Positions 58,520 to 64,000 of a stretch of DNA of 64,000 nucleotides are shown here, in pieces; the stretch's first letter is position 1; each line of letters starts with the position of its first letter. The notes beneath the pieces were generated by a model, which saw only the letters and a list, made by a program, of their open reading frames with translations, did not search any database and was not told the origin of the DNA. The DNA lies in the NCBI RefSeq assembly GCF_900117455.1, contig NZ_FPHO01000003.1:248001-312000 (forward strand), written 5' to 3'. The translations under genes were made by a program, and so were the position numbers. The DNA is from Hyphomicrobium sp. CS1GBMeth3. GTDB taxonomy: Bacteria > Pseudomonadota > Alphaproteobacteria > Rhizobiales > Hyphomicrobiaceae.

Positions 58520-58977
58520 TGCCGGCCGCCGAGAAGCTGGTCACCGATTTTGAAGCTGCCGCCGAGGCCGCCCGCGATGCCGAGGCGCTTCTGCGCAAGT
58601 CCATGGCCGAGGAGATTGCCAGAGCCGAGCGCCGGCGCGCCTTCGCGTTCCGGCGGGCACGGCTCATCCGGCTGCTCGTCGCAGGCGCGACAGGGGCAGA
58701 GACCGAAGAGGCCGCCCTTGCCCAGCAATCGCGGGTGATCTGCGCAGACCTCGGCTTCAGTGTCGACAACCCGGCGCACGTGGAAATTCTTGACCGGCTC
58801 GAGCCTGTCGGCAAAGCCGTCTGGCAGTGTGTGTGCACCACCGACGATCAGATGGATGCGGCCACCGCGAACGATGCGCTTCACAACTTCGAGGCGTGGT
58901 TCGAGAACGCCCGCGGCCAATCGTTCTACGTGCTCTTCGAGCGTCCTGCTCCCAAAACGCCGCTCGTCGATTTCTGA
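58516..58977 (+). CDS. uncharacterised protein downstream of selB-selC, 153 residues
   Basis: The ATG at 58516 forms an ATGA overlap with the selB stop, so it is probably translated by ribosomes coming off selB. The N-terminal 60 residues form a charged helix (EAAAEAARDAEALLRKSMAEE, ARAERRRAFAFRRARLI, in part), followed by a mixed domain (DLGFSVDNPAHVEILDRLEP, VGKAVWQCVCTTDDQMDAAT, FEAWFENARGQSFYVLFERP). No family recognised. Its place suggests a link with selenocysteine use or tRNA-Sec. Confidence 0.7.
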   Translation: MMPAAEKLVTDFEAAAEAARDAEALLRKSMAEEIARAERRRAFAFRRARLIRLLVAGATGAETEEAALAQQSRVICADLGFSVDNPAHVEILDRLEPVGKAVWQCVCTTDDQMDAATANDALHNFEAWFENARGQSFYVLFERPAPKTPLVDF

Positions 58978-59314
58978 CGTCCGCAAATAGGATCGAGTTG
59001 CCCCCTCCACAACATAGAAGTCAACCAGACCAAACGGCTGCAATTAGCCCTGAACACCATCAGACTGACGGCGGGTTTCGCACCATCTCCCGATCAGCAG
59101 AAGGCCGAACCGATCTTCCGGCACGGTGATGGATACCGTCCACTACATCGGTCAGCTTGGCATTACCGGCATGATCCGGGCAGATGCAGAACGTCCAATA
59201 TCAAGTGAATCTCAGACCCGTTACCGAATCATAGCTTGGTGATTGGGGAGCGGATACCCAACGTGCTAAACTGACGTGCGGCAGATCACAGTCACAACGG
59301 CTCTGAGGTGCGCC
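58978..59314. other. intergenic region without a supported gene
   Basis: 337 bp after the sel operon. No reading frame with support and no clear terminator was seen. GC is lower than in the operon. Confidence 0.5.
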
Positions 59315-59848
59315 ATGCAAGATGCGCGGATTGAACTCCTGCAGCGAATGCCAATTTTCGGCGGCATCAAATCGGAGATACTTCAGTTCTTGCTCGGCGT
59401 GTGTCCAATAGTAACGATGCCTACGAACGAGTTCTTTTTCCGGGAGCACGACGAAGGCGACTCGATGTTCGTTCTTGAGACCGGCAAAGTTGCTGTTCTG
59501 AAATCCTGGCGCGGACAGGAATACCTCCTCCAATTCCTGAAGGAGGGAGATTGCTTCGGGGAGATGGCAGTAATGGACCACTGCCCACGTAGCGCCTCCG
59601 TCCGTGCGGTTGAAACTTGCAGCGCAATCCGAATTTCAGCCGCCAACCTCTATCAGGTGTACGCGCAGGATCTGAAGCAGTTTGCGCTGATACAAATGAA
59701 CATGGGCCGGGAAGTCAGCCGGCGGCTCCGGGAGGCGGATAATCTCTTGTTTAGCGCCAAGATGGGGGAACCCTTGGCGGACAGTCGCTCAACGTACGAT
59801 CCCACGCCGGACACCTTGAGTGACGTTGGATGGCAATGGAAATGCTAG
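59315..59848 (+). CDS. cyclic nucleotide-binding-domain protein
   Basis: 177 residues made mainly of one cNMP-binding domain (RIELLQRMPIFGGIKSEIL, FFFREHDEGDSMFVLETGKVAVL, EGDCFGEMAVMDHCPRSASVRAVE). The PRSA segment matches the phosphate-binding cassette. No DNA-binding helix-turn-helix follows; the C-terminus is a short amphipathic helix (GREVSRRLREADNLL) and a polar tail. It may bind cAMP or cGMP and act through a partner. The ATG at 59315 follows GAGG. Confidence 0.85.
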   Translation: MQDARIELLQRMPIFGGIKSEILQFLLGVCPIVTMPTNEFFFREHDEGDSMFVLETGKVAVLKSWRGQEYLLQFLKEGDCFGEMAVMDHCPRSASVRAVETCSAIRISAANLYQVYAQDLKQFALIQMNMGREVSRRLREADNLLFSAKMGEPLADSRSTYDPTPDTLSDVGWQWKC

Positions 59849-59944
59849 TTCGATCCACGAGCGCATACGGCGCTAAGGCGTTCTTGGACGATAGAGACGA
59901 GAGGCCCCAGAAGCAGACACTGCGCGGGGGCCACCGGTTGCGAG

Positions 59945-62900
59945 CTACCGTTGCACTCTATTCCGATTGGGCGCGGTCGGCACTTTGAGTTGCATGGGCT
60001 GTACCTTTGGCACCGGGATCGGCTTGCACTTCGGCGGCGTACCGGCGAAGCCCGGCGGACATACCTTCGGCAGCTTCCGGCAGTTTGGCGGCTTCCCGAC
60101 CATGCCGGCCGGGCAGGTCTTCGGCGGATCGACAATCACGCGCTTGCAGTTGGGCGGCGTGCCGCGGAATCCCTTTGGACATGGCGGCGGTGGATCCTTC
60201 TTGCAGTTCGGTGGACGTCCGCTATAGCCCTTCGGGCACTTCGGCGGATCGACGATCTTGACGCAATTGGGCGGGGTCCCCCGGAATCCGGGACCACACG
60301 TCGTCGGCACCGTTCTGCAGTTCGGTGGCGTTCCGGCCATGCCTTTCGGACACGCAACCGGCTTGCACTTCGGGAAGACACCCGTCGTCCCGTCGGGGCA
60401 CTTCTTTGGAACGCACGCGCACTTCCCGCCGTCCCAGGTCGCCGTGCGGCCGCAGGACTTCTGCACGCATTTCGGCGGGATCACCACGATCGGCTTGCAG
60501 TTCGGATAGTCACCGGCGGTGCCTTTCGGGCATTTGACGTCGACGCAGCGGCAGACACCAGTGTCCCACACCTGATCACGGTCGCACGTTTTCCGCTTGC
60601 AGGTTGTGGGCGGCTCGTCCTTGGAGCACCGCTCGCCGTCCCACCACGAGCGCGGCGGGCAGCACTTGCCGGAAACCGGCGTGCTGGACCAGCCTTGCGG
60701 GCACGTCGGCGGTGGCGGCGTCGTCACGCCGTCGATACCGCAGAACGTCTGTCCGTGCTTTTCGAACGCTGCAAACAGGACCTCAGCTGTCGCCGCATCG
60801 TCCGCGGCGTTCGTGTTCTGAGGCGTTCCACCAGCAGCGACTTCAATCGCCACCTTGTTGGTATAGCCGCACGTCACATCGGACGCGGACGGTGCGATGT
60901 AGCTGTTCGGCATTTCCACTTCGAGATGGAGCGTCACGCTGTCGTTCGGCTTCAGCTCGATAACGGGATGCGAGCACAGGGCATCGTTCGGCTGTCCGGC
61001 CATGGTCTGACCCTCGCACACCCAGGGTGCCGACCAGCTCGCGTTCTGCGGCTCGGTGGGCAGCGTCTCGCGCACCACGATCGGACCGTTGAAAACGCCG
61101 GGACCGGTGTTGGTGACCGTGATGACGAAAGGCGTGTTCTGGCCGGTCGCCGTCTTCGTGCTGGCACCTGCCGTCTTTGTGATCGAGAGGTTGGTCTCGC
61201 GCCCCTCGGGCGACGTGAGATCGTCGCCGGGATCGTGCATCATGGGCGAAAGGCAATACGGGTCTCCGTTGAGCGGAAACACCGGCTCGAACTGGGCCAT
61301 GGCCGTGCTCTTGTCGTCGCCGGCAAAGGTGTTCTGAGCAGTCTCGCCCGGCGCCTTCCAGATGGTGGCCTGGTTCTTGACCCAGCACGCGGCATCCGGT
61401 GCAAGCGATACCTTAACGGTGGCCATGAACTCGACGCTGTCTCCACCGCCGAGACCTGGATCATCGCTCTTGCAGATCTGCTGATGCGGCAGCACGGCAT
61501 TGCACTGCCACTTGGGCGGCGCCGCAATCGACAACGTCTTGCCCGGATGGAAAGGCATCGCCACATGATCGTTGAACTCGAGCGTGTTGGCGTAGAACTT
61601 GCCGAAATTCCAGACACGGACCTTGAACAAACATTCCCACTTGCCGTCCTTGACGGGGCACTTGCCGCCGGTGGCATCGGTGGTCTGAATCTTCAAATTG
61701 CTGAGCTCGAGACCCGGGCACTGCGCCAGAGTTCCCGGAATGATCGCGTCATGCTGGGCCTCGTCGTCGGTCGCATCCGTGTTCTGATCCGAGCCACCGG
61801 GCGCTTTGATGATCTTGACCTTGTTGGTGAGCTTGCAGCCGAGGTCGTCGGCCATGTCCTTCGGCACCTTGACGGCCACCGCGAGCAGTGTGCCCTGGTT
61901 GGCGCCGAACACGACGGGGTCGTGCGTGCACGTGGACGGTGCGCCATTCGTGCACGTAAAGCCCGGCGAGAGGGGTTCGACCGTCGTGCCGGCCGGTATC
62001 TGCTCTTCGAACTCGAACGGACCATTATACGTGCCGGGTCCCGTATTGATCACGCTGATCATGAACTCGCAGGCGAAATGGCCGATCTTGTTCTTGCAAA
62101 CGGGCTCGATGCCGCCCCACCACGACTTATCGATTTTGAGGTTGGCGAGCTCGCCCGCAACCGGCGGACAATGGGCGGCCGGGATGCCGGCAACCGCCAG
62201 GTCGAAATCGTCGCCGGGATTGTTGTCGGCGAAGCCCCACGGCCACTTGAGGCGCGCGGTGTTGGTGAGAGAACACACGGGCGCCGGCGCGGGCGTATCG
62301 ACTGTGACCTTCAGGTCGATGCTGGTTCCGGGCCAAAGGACGGCCGGATCGTAGGTGCACTGGTGCTGCGTCGGCGAGAGGGGAAGGCAGCTCCACGGTG
62401 GCTGGTTGTCAAACGACATCGTCGCACCGGCCGGCGCCGCCGCCAAATGATCCTCCACCGTCACGGCACCGATGTAAGGATTGGGACCGGTGTTCGTCAC
62501 GCGCACCGTATAGGTGCAAAGGAAGCCAAGGCCACCCGGCGCACAGGCAGCAGGATGCGCCTCCTTGTCGACGCGCAGATTGAAATCCCAGGTCGGCCAG
62601 CCTACGGGAGGCACGCCGCCGGGCGGGATCTCTCCCGGCGGATAGTATCCAGGCAGATCCGGCATCGACGCATAGGTTTCGGGATCCACGCCCGCGAGAT
62701 TTTCGCACGGCTGCCAGATCTCGACGTCGCCCATGTGCCCGATCGTCTCCGCGCTGTCGGGCCGGCTGTCGTAGTCGACGAAGTACGCCGCATTCGGCGG
62801 CTCGTTGTCAGGACGCACGAGCGTCCGGTTCGCGCCCTGCAGGCCGTGCACGACGGCCGGACCACCTGCATCGCTCTCACGCGCGCGCAGCTTGTCGCCG

Positions 62901-64000
62901 GTCGACCAGAGCATCCCGCCACACGCGCCGGCGCGCATGTGTCCCGTCTCGTTGTAGCCGTACCCGAGAGCCACGCCGCCCGCCGTATTGCGGTGGTCGG
63001 GCGGCACGCCGATCGCGAACTCGTCCGGTACGGGCACCCATGTCCCGGGTGTGGTCGGATCGTCGGGAATCTCGCGGCGATAGCGGAACACGACCGATGG
63101 CTTGCTGTCTGTGAAGGCCCGATAGTCGTAGCTTCCGCGCACGTCGCCGCGTTGCGCCACGTACATCAGCCCCTTTCCGTCGAATGCGACATCCGAAATC
63201 GGATGATTGCCCGGTGTGCCGGAGACTTCGAATTCGCGCCGCGCATCGGCGCCGAACGCGCCTCTCAACGAGAGAGAGACGGACCACACCTCCGGACCGC
63301 TGGCGATCGCGTAGTACAAGCGTCCGCCGTTGACGGCGAGACCCCAGACGCGGCGCTCTGGCTGGGTGAAACCCCATGTTGCCGGATCGAGGCTGTTGAA
63401 TTTCGCTGCCTTGATGTGTGCCTTCGCCCCGTCATCGGGAACGGGGACGAGACCGGCTTGCGAGCGCCCGCCGACACCATGATCGAATGTGTCGACGAGA
63501 TTCCCCGCCACGTCGACGCGATGGATCAGCCCTGTATCGAGGTCCGATACGAACAGGTGCATCGATGCCGGATCGTATGCGATATCTCCGATTCCAGGGC
63601 CACTGTTGCCGGGGATGGTGGCGAAAAGCGAGGTGGTACGCGAGGCTCCATCGACTTTCCAGATGCTGCCGGGTTCTCCGCCGGGACCAAACTGGCCCGT
63701 CATCCAGTCGGCATTGGGATGGCCCTTCGTGATGCGCTCCGGCTTTCCATCGTCGGCATCGGGGATGACGATTTGGAGGCCGTAGGCAGAAGTGGCGCCA
63801 AGATAGATATTGGGAACCGCCGCCATCGGGTTCGGCAAGAGGCCGTCATCGAGCGCAATCGCGAACACCTGGCCGACGTCACGCGCCTTCACATCGAGGC
63901 GCGACGGATTGGAGAGCAGTTGTCCCGCAGGCGGCGCGCCGGCTTCGAGCGGCAGAACCTTCATCGCCGGTCCGTCGACGTCGATGAACGTTCCGTCCAT
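59945..64000 (-). CDS. giant exported propeller/DUF11 repeat protein with Cys-Pro-rich tail, 5' end outside window
   Basis: At least 1351 residues; the ATG at the edge may be internal. The N-terminal 450 residues look like a beta-propeller (PGNSGPGIGDIAYDPASMHLFVSDLDTG, shown as a family-like block; ISDVAFDGKGLMYVAQRGDV). Four DUF11-type domains follow (residues about 470-1120) with the repeated INTGPGTYNGP, VTNTGPGVFNGP and VTNTGPNPYIGA motif and paired cysteines. Then come two CxC-rich modules and eight copies of C-P-x-G-x-x-G-x-P-P-N-C. It is probably cell-surface or secreted. Function unknown. Confidence 0.8.
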   Translation of the reverse strand: MDGTFIDVDGPAMKVLPLEAGAPPAGQLLSNPSRLDVKARDVGQVFAIALDDGLLPNPMAAVPNIYLGATSAYGLQIVIPDADDGKPERITKGHPNADWMTGQFGPGGEPGSIWKVDGASRTTSLFATIPGNSGPGIGDIAYDPASMHLFVSDLDTGLIHRVDVAGNLVDTFDHGVGGRSQAGLVPVPDDGAKAHIKAAKFNSLDPATWGFTQPERRVWGLAVNGGRLYYAIASGPEVWSVSLSLRGAFGADARREFEVSGTPGNHPISDVAFDGKGLMYVAQRGDVRGSYDYRAFTDSKPSVVFRYRREIPDDPTTPGTWVPVPDEFAIGVPPDHRNTAGGVALGYGYNETGHMRAGACGGMLWSTGDKLRARESDAGGPAVVHGLQGANRTLVRPDNEPPNAAYFVDYDSRPDSAETIGHMGDVEIWQPCENLAGVDPETYASMPDLPGYYPPGEIPPGGVPPVGWPTWDFNLRVDKEAHPAACAPGGLGFLCTYTVRVTNTGPNPYIGAVTVEDHLAAAPAGATMSFDNQPPWSCLPLSPTQHQCTYDPAVLWPGTSIDLKVTVDTPAPAPVCSLTNTARLKWPWGFADNNPGDDFDLAVAGIPAAHCPPVAGELANLKIDKSWWGGIEPVCKNKIGHFACEFMISVINTGPGTYNGPFEFEEQIPAGTTVEPLSPGFTCTNGAPSTCTHDPVVFGANQGTLLAVAVKVPKDMADDLGCKLTNKVKIIKAPGGSDQNTDATDDEAQHDAIIPGTLAQCPGLELSNLKIQTTDATGGKCPVKDGKWECLFKVRVWNFGKFYANTLEFNDHVAMPFHPGKTLSIAAPPKWQCNAVLPHQQICKSDDPGLGGGDSVEFMATVKVSLAPDAACWVKNQATIWKAPGETAQNTFAGDDKSTAMAQFEPVFPLNGDPYCLSPMMHDPGDDLTSPEGRETNLSITKTAGASTKTATGQNTPFVITVTNTGPGVFNGPIVVRETLPTEPQNASWSAPWVCEGQTMAGQPNDALCSHPVIELKPNDSVTLHLEVEMPNSYIAPSASDVTCGYTNKVAIEVAAGGTPQNTNAADDAATAEVLFAAFEKHGQTFCGIDGVTTPPPPTCPQGWSSTPVSGKCCPPRSWWDGERCSKDEPPTTCKRKTCDRDQVWDTGVCRCVDVKCPKGTAGDYPNCKPIVVIPPKCVQKSCGRTATWDGGKCACVPKKCPDGTTGVFPKCKPVACPKGMAGTPPNCRTVPTTCGPGFRGTPPNCVKIVDPPKCPKGYSGRPPNCKKDPPPPCPKGFRGTPPNCKRVIVDPPKTCPAGMVGKPPNCRKLPKVCPPGFAGTPPKCKPIPVPKVQPMQLKVPTAPNRNRVQR
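60015..60540 (-). repeat. tandem Cys-Pro repeats encoded in the giant surface protein
   Basis: Eight degenerate repeats of about 12-25 codons, consensus C-P-x-G-x-x-G-x-P-P-N-C-(K/R), interspersed with two copies of a C-x4-C-x(n)-W-D-x-G-x-C-x-C module. The plus strand shows the matching DNA repeat around GGCGGCGT and TTCGG. Repeat number may vary between strains. Confidence 0.75.

Overview
The window is high-GC DNA from an alphaproteobacterium of the Hyphomicrobiales (Rhizobiales). Markers of this are an HemA-type 5-aminolevulinate synthase, the LdtR/L,D-transpeptidase pair, NDUFA12 next to a DUF2155 protein, an extensin-family protein, a class II ribonucleotide reductase, and an intergenic palindrome of a type I associate with Rhizobiales. 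A SoxYZ-like carrier and metallohydrolase of the 'quinoprotein relay' type, plus a selenocysteine formate dehydrogenase, suggest a methylotroph-like C1 metabolism, possibly near Hyphomicrobium. The genus is inference.

Layout. 1-9192 (mostly minus): glyA, then nrdR-ribD-ribE-ribBA-ribH, then hemA, and a cell-wall module ldtR-ldtP. 9344-15000: a 3-hydroxyisobutyryl-CoA hydrolase, an extensin-like protein, hemB, and the NDUFA12/DUF2155 pair. 15200-19350: tandem NrdR-box-like sites and the large B12-dependent nrdJ. 19400-31000: cell-envelope and housekeeping genes (rlpA, a molybdopterin-binding-domain protein, sfsA, an SH3 protein, an EF-G-like GTPase, an aspartate aminotransferase, an SDR) with several very small membrane-protein genes. 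31107-35153: a 1.35-kresidue Pls/PosA-type non-ribosomal peptide synthetase (A-T-membrane-three left-handed beta-helix domains). 35700-45400: envelope and accessory genes, including a double beta-barrel protein, a Tll0287-like haem protein cut by an in-frame TAG, the quinoprotein relay pair, manC, a decayed dehydrogenase and a bactofilin.

45488-58977 is the most striking part: a nearly self-contained selenocysteine island. selD lies on the minus strand behind a Tat-exported transglutaminase-like gene. On the plus strand come fdnG (with an in-frame UGA and a SECIS hairpin directly after it), fdnH, fdnI, fdhE, selA, a Sel1-repeat gene, selB, selC (tRNA-Sec) and an uncharacterised 153-residue gene. 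The enzyme and most of the machinery that inserts its selenocysteine are thus adjacent. The selB reading frame runs without a stop through the whole tRNA-Sec gene and ends in an ATGA overlap with the next gene, so selC appears to lie inside a translated frame.

59315-64000: a cyclic-nucleotide-binding-domain protein, then the 3' part of a giant secreted propeller/DUF11 repeat protein with a Cys/Pro-rich tail; its 5' end lies beyond the window.

Start codons were chosen by ribosome binding site and family alignment from memory. No database search was possible.
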